DNA from: Bacteroides oleiciplenus YIT 12058
Lineage (GTDB): Bacteria; Bacteroidota; Bacteroidia; Bacteroidales; Bacteroidaceae
Direction: 5' to 3'
DNA: 64,000 nt
NCBI RefSeq assembly: GCF_000315485.1
Contig: NZ_JH992940.1
Span: forward strand, 1,686,816-1,750,815
The notes beneath the pieces were generated by a model. It made no database searches. It worked only from the letters and a program-made list of their open reading frames with translations, and was not told the origin of the DNA. Shown here piece after piece: positions 8,345 to 18,847 of the stretch; position 1 is the first letter of the stretch; the number at the start of each line of letters is the position of its first letter. Both the position numbers and the translations under genes were made by a program.

Positions 8345-10210
8345 TTACCAACCGGGATTTTGGTAGAACTCCGGATACATCGTCACATCGTCTGTCTTGA
8401 ACGGCAGCCAATAGTGCTTACCCGAGAGTTTACGCTGTGTCACAATCTCTTCACGGAAGTTGATAACCTTGCGTTCTTTAGCATCAGCTTCGGGGTCAAA
8501 TGCCTCTGCACGGTCAAACTTCTGCACAGTCTTAATATTATAAGGATACTCAGTCAGTAATTTCCAGCGGCGCAGGTCGTTGAAGCGATGTCCTTCATAA
8601 GCCAACTCAACAGCACGTTCACGGCGAACCTCACCCATGAATTTTTCCAAATCACCGGTGTAGCTACTGGCCACATCAGCCACCCCCGCACGTCTGCGGA
8701 TAACGTTGACTGCTTCCACGGCATTCTTCGTAAAAGTAGAAGATTTACCCGTGGGTGAACCATAACCTTGTGCAGCAGCTTCGGCATACAGTAAATATAC
8801 TTCTGCCAAGCGCAACCATGCTAAGTGAAAGTGAGTGGCCTTACCATATCCATAGTCACTATCATCCCTATTGGCACCCAACGGAATGAACTTATAGTTG
8901 AAATAACCCGTGCGGCTGCTCTTGCGAGGGTCATCGCAGCAGTTACCGCCGTCGTAGAGGTTGGCATACTGATATATTTTACGTTCTTCCGACGGAGCCT
9001 TAATCATCTTCACACCATCATAAATAAAATTGTTATAGAAGCGCGGGTCGCGATCTTTCCAAGGTTGAGACTTACTGAAACCGGAATTGGAATCATCAAG
9101 AGGCAGGCCATTCGCCATACCAAAATAGTTCACATAATTGGCAGCCGGACAGAGAATGATACCGTCTCCCTCGCAAATGGCTGCAAGTTGATAGGAGTTC
9201 ATCTGACGCCAATAAGAGTCGGCACCATAAGTAGGACTACGCATAATGGCTTCCGTACCACCTGGCATCAGCCAGTTCTGCTCTTTAGTGTAAAACAGGG
9301 AGCTGTACTTATCGAAGTCCACCAAAGCATATTGAGTTTGACCACCCTCGACCATAGCAAGCACCTTGCCTAAGACATCAGCTGCACGCTTGCAGTAGTC
9401 TGCATTGTACGAACGATTACTGTTTTCACCACCATTCTCCATCAAGGGGCTACCTGCATAAAGCAGACACTTACCTAAGTAAGAAAGTGCCCAAATCTTA
9501 TTGGGACGGAAAGCATTGTTACCTTTAGTACGGCTACCTGTAGTGGTGTTATCCCAATCAACCGGAAGTAAATCAGCAGCACGTTGGAAGTCAGCTGCCA
9601 TCTTCTCGGCATTCTCCTGATAGCTTTCGCGCGGCAAGTTGAACTGTGCATCGGGAGCAAGCACACTCTCCATATAGGGTAAACCACCCCAATAGGAAGT
9701 AAGCTGGAAGTAAAACCAGGCACGGAAGAAATAGAGCTGGCCTTCGAGGAAGTTACGTTCTTCTTGTGTAGCATCTTTCAACAGGCCATTCTGCAGGGCC
9801 TCGAGGCCAACATTGACCTGACGGATAGCATACCAGCCACCGCCCCACAAAGACTTAGCGAAACGGTCGCCTTCTACTGTCCAACTTCTATCCAGGAAAC
9901 AGTCACCCTTGCCGATATAGCTGCGATAGTTTCCACCATCGATGGCATACCCCATCAGGTACTCACCGTTTCCGGTAGTAATAACCTCGTCATCACCCCA
10001 GTTGAAAGAACTTACCCAGTTGTGCTTGGCTACATCGGGGATAACATTGTACATTACTTCGACAAATCCCTGGAAGTTATTGAAGTTCTTAAACGCATCT
10101 TCTTCAGAAAGTACAGAATCAGAGTCTCTGTCCAAATAGTCGGTACATGAAGTAAATATGAAACCGGCAGAAAAGAGTGCGAAAAGTATATGAATAATCT
10201 TATTTTTCAT
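8345..10210 (-). CDS. xusB: SusD/RagB family glycan-binding lipoprotein (XusB)
   Basis: A 621-residue lipoprotein; the lipobox ends at the Cys of FIFTSCTDYL. SusD signatures include FFRAWFYFQL in the first half and VRRERAVELAYEGHRFNDLRRWK near the C-terminus. It is the partner of the SusC encoded immediately upstream (12 bp gap). In characterised Bacteroides xylan loci this first SusD is a main surface xylan-binding protein; that role here is inferred by position. It has about the usual SusD length with several loop insertions. Confidence 0.93.
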   Translation of the reverse strand: MKNKIIHILFALFSAGFIFTSCTDYLDRDSDSVLSEEDAFKNFNNFQGFVEVMYNVIPDVAKHNWVSSFNWGDDEVITTGNGEYLMGYAIDGGNYRSYIGKGDCFLDRSWTVEGDRFAKSLWGGGWYAIRQVNVGLEALQNGLLKDATQEERNFLEGQLYFFRAWFYFQLTSYWGGLPYMESVLAPDAQFNLPRESYQENAEKMAADFQRAADLLPVDWDNTTTGSRTKGNNAFRPNKIWALSYLGKCLLYAGSPLMENGGENSNRSYNADYCKRAADVLGKVLAMVEGGQTQYALVDFDKYSSLFYTKEQNWLMPGGTEAIMRSPTYGADSYWRQMNSYQLAAICEGDGIILCPAANYVNYFGMANGLPLDDSNSGFSKSQPWKDRDPRFYNNFIYDGVKMIKAPSEERKIYQYANLYDGGNCCDDPRKSSRTGYFNYKFIPLGANRDDSDYGYGKATHFHLAWLRLAEVYLLYAEAAAQGYGSPTGKSSTFTKNAVEAVNVIRRRAGVADVASSYTGDLEKFMGEVRRERAVELAYEGHRFNDLRRWKLLTEYPYNIKTVQKFDRAEAFDPEADAKERKVINFREEIVTQRKLSGKHYWLPFKTDDVTMYPEFYQNPGW

Positions 10211-10222
10211 TTTGCTTTCAGA

Positions 10223-13200
10223 TTAAAGTGTGATTTTAAAACCTAAATTGAAACGACGTTGAGTAGGATACGCACTCCATCCGCCAGTGTTGGACTCACG
10301 GTCGTCTGGCATATCAGTCCAGAGGAAGAGGTTGTTACCATTAATAAACAACTTCAAACTGCTCAATCCCGATGTTTTCAGCCACTTCTCTTTAGAAAAG
10401 GTATACGAGAGTTCGGCATACTTCAAACGAGTGTAGGAACCGTCGAAGAGGAAACGGGTACCATCCGTATACTTACTTGTCTGATTCAACCAGCGAGGCA
10501 GAGGTACATCGGCATTTTGGTTGCTCGGACTCCAATAGCTACCCTCATAGAAGGCGGTATTGCGTGTACCACCCAAACTGGTAAGTCCCACAGAACGGTT
10601 CACATTGTTCACACCATAGAACTGGACAAAGAAACTCCAGCCTTTATAGTCAACACCTACTTGAAGGTTCATGGTGTTCTGCGGGGTATCGGTAAAGCCA
10701 TAAGGAATATTGTCGTTTACGGAAATGATTCCATCGGCATCGTAGTCAAGAATGACATAGTTACCAGGCTTACGACCACTATCATATTCATCGTGCGCCG
10801 TACTACCATACAGTTCATCCCAACTATTGTAATAACCATGATCCACATACGAGTAAGTCTGTCCGATGGATTTATCAGCTTTTTTTTGATATTCAGGTTT
10901 CAGTTTAGGATCATCCGCTTCCTTAATTTTGCTGGTAGCATGGGTTAGAGAAGCGTTCCCCCAAAGACGCCAGTTGCTGCCCAATTGCTTAGTCCAGCGT
11001 ATATCAAGTTCAAAACCTTCGCTATCCACCTTACCGAGATTAGCTACGGGAGCAGAAGCACCGAAATATGAGGGAACAGCACGGTTGGCACCGGTAATTA
11101 AAATGTCGGACCGTTTCTCCTTGAAGTAGTCGAACGAACCGGAAATAACTCCGCCAAAGAAAGCAAAATCAGCAGCAATGTCAAGTTTGGTAGCCACCTC
11201 CCATTGCAGGTTTTTGTTACCCAATTGGCTTTGTCGCCACCAAGTGTAAGGACTCTTGGCCGGGTCTACTCCCGTCAATGACTGGCGAAAGCTACCTATG
11301 GGGCTGCCACCATTGCTCCAAGTGTCCATATAAAGCCAACGTCCGCTTACATTGTCATCGCCAATCTGGCCGTAAGAGGCACGTAATTTAAACATATCCA
11401 ACCACTTCAGATTAAGTTTCTTCACAAGGGGTTCTTCCGAAACCATCCATCCGATAGCACCCGAGTTAAAGAAAGCAAAGCGGTTTTCCTTAGCAAAGAT
11501 TTCAGAACCATTGTATGCACCATTATATTCCACCATATAGCGGCTGGCATAGTCATAAGTCGCACGGAACACCCAGTTTTCACGATAGTGGGGTTGTTCG
11601 CTACCAGTGGCATATTGTTCGCGGCTGAAGTTACCCATGCCGCCTACAGTATGATTGCCAAACTTATTGGAATAGTTCAACTGTACAGAGTAGTTCATAC
11701 GACGATATGTAGCATTGTTTTGAACAGAACCGGCGCCGGTCTTCCAGGCATTGTTGTTCTTAAAGTCAAACTTATACAGTGCATCGGGCGTAATGTCAGT
11801 ATATTCCAGACCTGTATCGGGGTCAATCCACTTGTGAGCTTCTGCCTCCCAGTCGGTCGTATCATCCACACCACGACCTGTTTCGCGGAAAGCGTTGTCA
11901 AATGCCAGTTTGGCCTGCACGTTCAGTCCTTTCAGCACAAAGCCAAGGTCTTGTTCCAAAGTGAAGTCGGTGTTCAAACGGTCGTCGGTAGTATAGCCAA
12001 TACCGTTTACACTAAGATTCTCATAACTGTTTGTAGCAGCTTGTGTAGGATTAGGATAGTAATAACCAAAGGTACCATCGCTATACACCGGCACAAAAGA
12101 ATCGGGAGAAATACCATAGAAAGCACTCCAAACCAGATTTTCGTATTGTCCCTGCGTAGCCTTCTTCACTGCATGCGATCCTGAAAGGTTGAGGTGTAGT
12201 TTGGTGGTCTTTGTCAGGTTAAAGTCGAGGTTACTGCGCACGTTGATACGGTCATAACTAAATCCAGGGTCATAGCCTTTTGTGTTAGTTACCTTCTTAT
12301 ATATATCACCCTCGTGCGCAAAGTCGGCAGAAGCAAAATATTTCACGAACTTTGTACCACCACTGATGTTTACGTTAGCATTATACGATGTAGCCACATC
12401 TTTCAGCAGGTAGTCCACCCAGTCTACATTCGGGTAGCGTTCGGCTTCAGCTTGATTGGCCGGATAGCGATATTTGTTCAGCCTGTCCTGCGACAGATAA
12501 TAACTCCAGGAATCAGGATGATAAGCCAGTTCACTTTCTATAACCTGATTACGAAGTGCAAGCGCATCATACGAGTCCATCATGTCGGGCAATTTTGAAT
12601 AAGTTTTCAATGTTGTACTGGCATTGATGTTGATTACAGCCTTACCTTCTTCACCACGCTTGGTAGTAATCAAAATTACACCGTTGGCACCACGTACGCC
12701 GAACACGGCTGTTGCCGATGCATCCTTCAATACAGAGATGGATGCCACAGAATTGATGTCCACCGAAGCCATAGGGCGTTCTACACCATCCACTAATACA
12801 AGCGGTTCGCTTGAGTTCCACGATGTCACACCACGAATAGTGATTTTCGGATCTTCGTCACCCGGCTTACCAGTAGTAGTCATGGTGACCACACCGGGAA
12901 GGTTACCAGTCAGGGCCTGACCTAAACTTGTCACACCACCTGTACGTTCCAGAGTCTTCGAACTGGTCTGTGCAATAGCACCCACCACTGAAGCCTTCTT
13001 CTGCTGACCGAAACCTACCACCACTACTTCATCCAATTGTTGGCTATCATCTTCCAACATCACTCTTATCGGTTTCTGAGCCGTTGCTTTTACTTCTTGT
13101 GCCTTCATTCCGATAAATGAAATAACAAGAGTTACATTATCATTAGGAACAGCCAACGTAAAATTCCCATCTATATCTGATATCGTACCTATTGAAGTGT

Positions 13201-13369
13201 TGCCTTTCACAACGATGGAAGCACCGATAACCGTTTCACCGGTGCCATCAAGAACTGTTCCTTTGACCGTTACCCCATTTTGCGCTAAAGTTGGCAAACA
13301 ACTTAGTAGCAACAAAAGCAATAAATAAGGGAGCTTTTGGTTTTTTTTTGTTACATTTTTCATTACCAT
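10223..13369 (-). CDS. xusA: SusC/RagA TonB-dependent transporter (XusA)
   Basis: A 1048-residue outer-membrane transporter and first gene of the xus operon. Order: signal peptide (to about residue 30, TLAQ), carboxypeptidase-regulatory-like sandwich (about 32-108), TonB box DEVVVVGFG (113-121), plug (about 125-245, with LVLVDGVERP and ILITTKRGEEG), then the barrel ending FNLGFKITL. It imports oligosaccharides together with XusB, using TonB energy. The start is ATG at 13369 or ATG two codons later; both leave a normal signal. A leader of about 220 bases separates it from the predicted promoter. Substrate is inferred from the linked GH10, GH115 and esterase genes. Confidence 0.95.
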   Translation of the reverse strand: MVMKNVTKKNQKLPYLLLLLLLSCLPTLAQNGVTVKGTVLDGTGETVIGASIVVKGNTSIGTISDIDGNFTLAVPNDNVTLVISFIGMKAQEVKATAQKPIRVMLEDDSQQLDEVVVVGFGQQKKASVVGAIAQTSSKTLERTGGVTSLGQALTGNLPGVVTMTTTGKPGDEDPKITIRGVTSWNSSEPLVLVDGVERPMASVDINSVASISVLKDASATAVFGVRGANGVILITTKRGEEGKAVININASTTLKTYSKLPDMMDSYDALALRNQVIESELAYHPDSWSYYLSQDRLNKYRYPANQAEAERYPNVDWVDYLLKDVATSYNANVNISGGTKFVKYFASADFAHEGDIYKKVTNTKGYDPGFSYDRINVRSNLDFNLTKTTKLHLNLSGSHAVKKATQGQYENLVWSAFYGISPDSFVPVYSDGTFGYYYPNPTQAATNSYENLSVNGIGYTTDDRLNTDFTLEQDLGFVLKGLNVQAKLAFDNAFRETGRGVDDTTDWEAEAHKWIDPDTGLEYTDITPDALYKFDFKNNNAWKTGAGSVQNNATYRRMNYSVQLNYSNKFGNHTVGGMGNFSREQYATGSEQPHYRENWVFRATYDYASRYMVEYNGAYNGSEIFAKENRFAFFNSGAIGWMVSEEPLVKKLNLKWLDMFKLRASYGQIGDDNVSGRWLYMDTWSNGGSPIGSFRQSLTGVDPAKSPYTWWRQSQLGNKNLQWEVATKLDIAADFAFFGGVISGSFDYFKEKRSDILITGANRAVPSYFGASAPVANLGKVDSEGFELDIRWTKQLGSNWRLWGNASLTHATSKIKEADDPKLKPEYQKKADKSIGQTYSYVDHGYYNSWDELYGSTAHDEYDSGRKPGNYVILDYDADGIISVNDNIPYGFTDTPQNTMNLQVGVDYKGWSFFVQFYGVNNVNRSVGLTSLGGTRNTAFYEGSYWSPSNQNADVPLPRWLNQTSKYTDGTRFLFDGSYTRLKYAELSYTFSKEKWLKTSGLSSLKLFINGNNLFLWTDMPDDRESNTGGWSAYPTQRRFNLGFKITL

Positions 13370-13594
13370 TAGTTTAAGATATTAATAACTACATTCTCTT
13401 TTCATTAGCTATTAAGGATAGCTTTAACTGTCATCATACTTGCATTTCATAATTAATTAGCCTTTAAGATTAATAGATAAATTATTAGCGTTTATATTAT
13501 TGTTACATTTATTCACGTTTGAAATTATTCATAAGAGGAAAGTGTTTTCCATATTGCGTCTTTCCAGTCATTAGAACAGGCTTCTTCCTGGCAA

Positions 13595-13701
13595 CAAATG
13601 TATCCAACTAAAATGGAACAATTGACACGATCATGCTACACAGTTTTTTGATGGCATTACATCTTTATTTTCGATGTTACATTTTTCTTTGATGGTATTA
13701 C
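13595..13701 (-). promoter_or_regulatory. xus operon promoter with activator boxes
   Basis: On the minus strand TACATTTG (13595-13602) is the -7 box, with ATTG 16 bases upstream as a weak -33. Plus-strand box cores follow: CTAC at 13636, TTAC at 13657 and 13677, and a further TTAC at 13698. Distances of the first two TTAC cores from the -7 box edge (13602) are 55 and 75, identical to the left-edge GH10 and GH115 promoters. Predicted transcription starts near 13588, leaving an AT-rich leader of about 220 bases (13370-13588) in which I see no clear ORF. Long leaders before susC genes are often targets of small RNAs in Bacteroides; that is family knowledge, not shown here. Confidence 0.65.
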
Positions 13702-14019
13702 AGATTCTCCAATAACACACTGTATATAAAAGAATTACATACACATAAAACATCAGAAATTCAAGAAGTATTTTCAGCAACAGCAGTCTATTTGAGAAGA
13801 AAAAAGTAGAAGAAAAAAGAGCCTCAAAATACCATTTAAATACAGGAAAATATGAGGTGGTAACGTACTACAAAAGATATGTAACCCATCTGTTAGAGCC
13901 TAAAAAAACTTATTACCCTCTTATCGAACAAATACATTCATTAACACTTTAAACAAAAGGCTAATCCTAAGCACTACGTTGCAACAAAGAGAAACGATAT
14001 CATAATATGCAAAGAGGAG

Positions 14020-14125
14020 TTGAATTTAATTCATTACGGAGCGGTTATGAATAGAACAGGTGATTATTGCGCAGCTCAAGGCTGAAAGGCTTAGGCTGCG
14101 TAAATTATCATTTGATTCATTGTAG
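14020..14125. repeat. Intergenic repeat element (GCGCAGC/GCTGCG type), copy 1
   Basis: This stretch joins two motifs that recur near 22 kb: ATTCATTACGGAGCGGTTAT (about 14030-14049) and TTGCGCAGCTCAAGGCTGAA (about 14067-14086). The second is closed by GCTTAGGCTGCG, so GCAGC pairs with GCTGC in a short hairpin. At 22.05-22.12 kb and 22.39-22.41 kb the same motifs occur separately. It carries no ORF. The rest of the 956-base gap (13370-14325) holds the xus promoter on the right-hand transcript side, a small TGCCAT/ATGGCA hairpin near 14141-14158, and the terminators listed next. Confidence 0.55.
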
Positions 14126-14228
14126 TAGAGTCTCCTCACCTGCCATCGCCTTATGGCAAGACTATGAGATAATCCGATTCAAACGATAAATAGGAACGTT
14201 GTAACCGGTTAGATATGATGTGTTTATT

Positions 14229-14295
14229 CGGTAAGCTTTCAGAGCGCGTTCCGAAAGCTTACCGAACGTATTCCCAAAGCTTTCAGAATACGTTC
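14229..14295 (-). terminator. Tandem terminator hairpins after the esterase gene
   Basis: Two adjacent perfect hairpins lie 30-100 bases past the esterase stop. The first pairs 14229-14240 with 14253-14264 (12 bp) and the second pairs 14264-14273 with 14286-14295 (10 bp). Both loops contain related text (AAGCTTTCAG-like), so the second may be a degenerate copy. They probably end the GH115-esterase transcript. Neither has a strong T-tract. Confidence 0.6.
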
Positions 14296-14325
14296 AATAA
14301 GCTGAAAATATGGTTTAGCTTGTAG

Positions 14326-16251
14326 CTAATTCAAAACCATCTGGAACGGTGAAGCCGGAAGTCCTGCCTTATTTTTCAAATTTGCCTCCCGCGGATTATC
14401 ATCCCAGGCATAGCGCACTTTTACCGGCTGAGGAATATCTTTGCTCCGGACAATCACTTTATGACCTTCTATGGTAGCCTCAGCCCATCTGAAACGCCCG
14501 TCTTTTCCAGCCAGTGCAAAGCCCTTCAACTCATTTACCGGCATCAGATCGTCCGTACCTTTTTCAAAAGAAAGAATGACTTTTCCATCTTCCACTGATG
14601 CAGCAGTGCACAACGGACCACTATGAACAATCTCTTCATGACCATATACTTTCTTCTTTACCTGAAGAGCTATCCTTCTTGCCAGCTCCTTCTTATTAAG
14701 TGGATGAATGTCATTCCATTCTCCCAAATCTATAGCTACCACCAAAGAAGTTTCGGGTAGCTTCAAAGTAACCTGCCGTTGAGCCTCACGCATACCTGCC
14801 CAGCCACTTTCCACCGGCTGTTGATGGGTCTGCATGAAATTAGGCAACTGCATGATGAAGAAAGGAAGATTTTCATCAGTCAGTTTCTCACGCCAATCTT
14901 TAAGCATGGCGCTTAATAATGCTTCATACTCATTAGGTCTGCCTGCATTCGATTCGCCCTGATACCATAAAGCGCCCTTGAAAGTAAGATTCCGTAAAGG
15001 GGAAATCATCGAATTGTACATACCTGTCGGAATGTTCTGAAAAGACACCCCACCTCTCCCCGCAGGCATTTCACAACCCAACTTATATTTCCATTGTTCA
15101 GTCAAACGTACCGTATCTCCATCTATCGCCAAGCAATAGGGTTTATCTTTCACAAAGCTAGGGCGGCCACCGGAATTAATGAGGCGAACCGTAACCAAAT
15201 TCTCACCGCTTCTCAACACTGATGCCGGAACTTTATAGATACGAGGCGGATATTGATAGGACGTAGTACCCACAAACACACCATTCACATATACCGAATC
15301 CGCATTAACCATGCATCCCAAACGTAATATGGCATCTTTATCGGCCTGTGCGGATGTCAGACGGATATGTTGGCGGAACCAATGCGACCCGCTAACCGGA
15401 TAGCCATTCCTGTCCCCCAACTGATAAGAGAACATGTTTACGGTCTCCCAATCAGAATCATCCAAACCGGGTTCATACCACTTTACCGGAGCATGAAGCC
15501 CTTCATCACCTTTATATAAAGAGAGATTCCAGAACCTCGACATCATTCCACCCGCCTTATTCACCAAGGCCTTGTATTCATCAGAATTATACAAATCCCT
15601 CTCACGCAGATATTTCGGAAATGCCTGCAAAGCATCCTCACTCATCCACGCCTCGATAGCGCTTCCTCCCCAACTCGAATTAATGATTCCTACGGGAACT
15701 TTCGTCTCATTATACATCTCTATGGCAAAGAAATAGGGCAACGCAGCATACGACTGCGCAACTTCCGGTGCCAGAGAGGTCCAGTTCATTTGCGAAATAT
15801 CCTCTTTCGGTCCATGCAAATCATTACCATAAGGAGTTTTGACGTAGCGAATCATCGGATTTTCATAAACAGCAGTCTCTTTGCCGAACATATCTGCTAC
15901 CCGCGCCACAGTCAGTTCCATATTAGACTGTCCCGAGCACAACCAGACATCACCTATCAGAATATCCTTCACAAGCATGTCGTTCACAGCCATCTCATAA
16001 GGACCACCTGCCTTCATAGCCGGAAGTTCCACCTGCCATTTGCCATTTTCACCAGCTTTCGTCGTGTACTTCTTTTTTTTGAATGTCACCACTACATCTT
16101 CATTGGCATCGGCAGTACCCCATATTTTGATGGGACGTTCGCGTTGCAATACCATTCCATCCGAAAGAACAGATGGGAGTTTAACTTTAGCCTCGGCCAG
16201 CATAGAGCACAGGCAGGCCACCGTTACTAATAAAACAGACTTGTAATTCAT
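14326..16251 (-). CDS. SASA-family carbohydrate esterase (sialate O-acetylesterase-like)
   Basis: A 641-residue secreted protein with signal MNYKSVLLVTVACLCSMLAEA. It is an SGNH-type SASA esterase: block I GQSNM at 107-111 (nucleophile Ser109), WYQGESNAGRP in the middle, and NDIHPLNK carrying the Asp-x-His catalytic pair. A jelly-roll domain like the GH2 sugar-binding domain is inserted around residues 240-390. Relatives remove O-acetyl groups from sialate or from xylan. Beside a GH115 gene (66 bp downstream of it, same strand) acetyl-xylan or acetyl-glucuronoxylan is the likely substrate; that is inference from context. It is probably cotranscribed with GH115 from the promoter near 18850. 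Confidence 0.85.
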   Translation of the reverse strand: MNYKSVLLVTVACLCSMLAEAKVKLPSVLSDGMVLQRERPIKIWGTADANEDVVVTFKKKKYTTKAGENGKWQVELPAMKAGGPYEMAVNDMLVKDILIGDVWLCSGQSNMELTVARVADMFGKETAVYENPMIRYVKTPYGNDLHGPKEDISQMNWTSLAPEVAQSYAALPYFFAIEMYNETKVPVGIINSSWGGSAIEAWMSEDALQAFPKYLRERDLYNSDEYKALVNKAGGMMSRFWNLSLYKGDEGLHAPVKWYEPGLDDSDWETVNMFSYQLGDRNGYPVSGSHWFRQHIRLTSAQADKDAILRLGCMVNADSVYVNGVFVGTTSYQYPPRIYKVPASVLRSGENLVTVRLINSGGRPSFVKDKPYCLAIDGDTVRLTEQWKYKLGCEMPAGRGGVSFQNIPTGMYNSMISPLRNLTFKGALWYQGESNAGRPNEYEALLSAMLKDWREKLTDENLPFFIMQLPNFMQTHQQPVESGWAGMREAQRQVTLKLPETSLVVAIDLGEWNDIHPLNKKELARRIALQVKKKVYGHEEIVHSGPLCTAASVEDGKVILSFEKGTDDLMPVNELKGFALAGKDGRFRWAEATIEGHKVIVRSKDIPQPVKVRYAWDDNPREANLKNKAGLPASPFQMVLN

Positions 16252-16317
16252 ATATCTAAGAAATGTTTTTTAATTCCCGGCGTAATGCCGGAGTACAACT
16301 TCCATTCATATCTGTCA

Positions 16318-18813
16318 CTATTTAATAGAACTCTCAGGAGCACCCAGGAATGAAGGTTTCAACCCTCCGAAATCAATCATAATCTTCTGAATGACGAGCG
16401 CCGGGTCGAGCGGACGGATGCGCAAAGTATGTTTCGCTTTCTTATCACACTGATGTTTCGTCTGAGTCGTGATAATATGCTCTGCTTGTAATCTGCCGAG
16501 TTCACCTTTATAATCACCGTTGATATTGACAATTTGTTCTTCACCTCCATCCAGACTGACCGCATAACGCAATCCTTTATAATCATTGAAGTTCAGAGTC
16601 GAAGAGAAACGTACGATAACAGTTGCCTCACCACTCTTTTCCGTTTCAAAATCATATTCCAGATACATATCTTCCTCCGGAGTAGCAGTACAGGGTGAGG
16701 TGGTGACTGCTGACAGGGTACGTCCCAGATTAGGGATTGTAATCCACTTGGCAGAAGTACAGTCAACAGAACGGGTGTAATGTTCCGCTTCGATAGACAC
16801 ATATCCGTCTTTCTCAATAAAGACAGGAGGTGCAGGAGCTATACGGGCTTCGGGAACCAGAGTGACCTTAGGCATAATGTTATGCTTCGGATCATTCCAG
16901 GATCTATAGCCTATGTGCGTCTGATCCATGATATGATTCCATTTGCCACTGCTCATCACATGATTATAATGATAGGTCAATACAGAATCGCGTTCAAAGT
17001 ATTCGCGCACTTTACCTGCCCATTTATTGGTTTTCACATCGCCAGCTTCCGCCAGTTTGCGGTTCATAGCTACAGCATAGTACATATCATACAGATTGGC
17101 ACATGCCTGTATCGGGAAGAGTACCAGTTGGTCGAAAGTATCCCGGTAATCGGCAGGCATCAGATAGTAGAATTTCAGGGCATCTAGGCTCAAAGCCGCA
17201 TAATCATCTTTCACGCGTTGCCACTCATCATAGTTTTCCAGACTGTATGTCCTGTCGTTCAGCATTTCAGGAGTCACTCTGCGGTTATATTTGGTATATG
17301 TATCGATAAGACGCGCTGCCTCTTCCGCATAATTGCCACCAAACTGCTGCTTACAGAAGTCCACCGTATGCTGGAAAAGATTGTTTTCATTGAAACGTTC
17401 GGGGTTCCAAGCCATATCCAGAAAGAAGGTTATCGGATATTCCATAGGTTTCAGGTCACCTACGTTGACTACCCACAGTTCACGGACACCATATTCATAC
17501 GTCAGCATCATCTGTTCCCAAGTGCGCTGTATCTGAGTAATATTAATCCACTTGGTGTTACGGGGAGCTCCTACATAGTCAAAGTGATAATACATACCAT
17601 AACCGCCCTTACGGGGTTTGGCTTTCAAATCGGGCAACTTGCGTACATTGCCCCAGTTATCATCACACAACAGGAGAGTTACGTCGTCAGGTACACGCAT
17701 ACCTTTATCATAATAATCCTGCACTTCTTTATAGAGCGCCCACACTTGCGGAGTTTCTTTCGCTTTCTTACCGGTCACCTTCTCTATAATCTTCCGCTGG
17801 TCCTTTACTATATTCTGTAATAAAGAGATATTGGCATCCTCACTCATCGGTTCGTCACCATCACCGCGCATAGCCAGAGTAATCACCGCTTCCCAATCCT
17901 TGCAACGTTCCATACCCTGTTGCCAGAAATCACGCAGCACGGCGCCATTCGTAGTGTAATTCCATTCTCCGGTTCCACGGCGTTTCCAGTCCTTCTGAGC
18001 CTGTCCCATAGGTTCATGGTGGGAAGTTCCCATCACAATTCCCATTTCATCAGCCAACGGGCCATTCATTGGATCATCATCATAGAAAGCACTGTTCCAC
18101 ATTGCCGGCCACATGAAGTTTCCTTTCAGACGAAGTACCAGCTCAAAAACAGTCTCATAGAATTTGCTGTTAAATCCACCAAAAGTATCGCCCGCCCAAT
18201 TTCCTAAACAGGGCCATTCATCATTCAGAAAAATGCCACGGTATTTCACTGCCGGTTCACCATCTGTATATATACCTTCTTTAATAGATATAATATCGTG
18301 CTTTTCCACCGGAACATCCGCCCAGAAATACCAGGGTGATACCCCCATTTGCTGTGACAATTCATAGATACCGTAAATAGTACCCCGCTTGTCACTACCT
18401 GCTATAACTACCGCCTCATCTACGCCTTCCATCGGTTGCTTCACCGTCTGGAGGATGTATTTCTCACGTTTTCCCTGTAAATCGGCAACATTGATTTTTC
18501 CGGCTTTCACCAGTTGTTTAATCCAGGAGCTATTCTCCATAGAACCGATTATCAACATACGATTACCAGCTACAGAGTGAATAACTTCCGGAGTAATGCC
18601 CGTTACTTTACCCGCATCTGTCTGCAAATTGGTCACAGCCCGTACTACTCCTTTGTCTTCCTGCAAGTCTATCAATATCGGATAAGACTTGCCCTGCTGT
18701 ATCCAGACAAAGCCGCTACCTTCATTTACCACAAAGCGTTCCGCTGCGGATAAAGATTGAGATAGCAACAAACTTACTAAGCAATAGAAAATCCAACTAA
18801 ATTTTGTTTTCAT
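16318..18813 (-). CDS. GH115 xylan alpha-1,2-glucuronidase
   Basis: An 831-residue secreted enzyme that removes (4-O-methyl)glucuronic acid from internal and terminal xylose units. GH115 features: an N-terminal alpha/beta domain (about 30-190), the barrel with YRGIFLNDEWPCLGNW and LKGNFMWPAMWNSAFYDDDP, a helical region, and a C-terminal GH115_C beta-sandwich (about 680-831, SIEAEHYTR). I chose ATG at 18813 (MKTKFSWIFYCLVSLLLSQ), which gives a clean signal peptide. An in-frame ATG 27 codons earlier would place a charged, non-signal extension ahead and would start upstream of the predicted -7 box at 18848-18855. It heads a transcription unit with the esterase and shares the regulatory boxes of the xus operon. 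Confidence 0.95.
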   Translation of the reverse strand: MKTKFSWIFYCLVSLLLSQSLSAAERFVVNEGSGFVWIQQGKSYPILIDLQEDKGVVRAVTNLQTDAGKVTGITPEVIHSVAGNRMLIIGSMENSSWIKQLVKAGKINVADLQGKREKYILQTVKQPMEGVDEAVVIAGSDKRGTIYGIYELSQQMGVSPWYFWADVPVEKHDIISIKEGIYTDGEPAVKYRGIFLNDEWPCLGNWAGDTFGGFNSKFYETVFELVLRLKGNFMWPAMWNSAFYDDDPMNGPLADEMGIVMGTSHHEPMGQAQKDWKRRGTGEWNYTTNGAVLRDFWQQGMERCKDWEAVITLAMRGDGDEPMSEDANISLLQNIVKDQRKIIEKVTGKKAKETPQVWALYKEVQDYYDKGMRVPDDVTLLLCDDNWGNVRKLPDLKAKPRKGGYGMYYHFDYVGAPRNTKWINITQIQRTWEQMMLTYEYGVRELWVVNVGDLKPMEYPITFFLDMAWNPERFNENNLFQHTVDFCKQQFGGNYAEEAARLIDTYTKYNRRVTPEMLNDRTYSLENYDEWQRVKDDYAALSLDALKFYYLMPADYRDTFDQLVLFPIQACANLYDMYYAVAMNRKLAEAGDVKTNKWAGKVREYFERDSVLTYHYNHVMSSGKWNHIMDQTHIGYRSWNDPKHNIMPKVTLVPEARIAPAPPVFIEKDGYVSIEAEHYTRSVDCTSAKWITIPNLGRTLSAVTTSPCTATPEEDMYLEYDFETEKSGEATVIVRFSSTLNFNDYKGLRYAVSLDGGEEQIVNINGDYKGELGRLQAEHIITTQTKHQCDKKAKHTLRIRPLDPALVIQKIMIDFGGLKPSFLGAPESSIK

Positions 18814-18847
18814 GGTATGATACCTTTTGATTAATTTCTGTTTTGTA

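Noticed and set aside
10259..12184. Long plus-strand ORFs (up to 229 codons) opposite xusA
   Set aside because: They are antisense to an intact SusC barrel and read as low-complexity Ile/Thr/Arg mixtures typical of reversed coding sequence.
17218..17820. Plus-strand ORF of 200 codons opposite GH115
   Set aside because: It is antisense to a conserved glycosidase region, with no promoter or recognisable domain.
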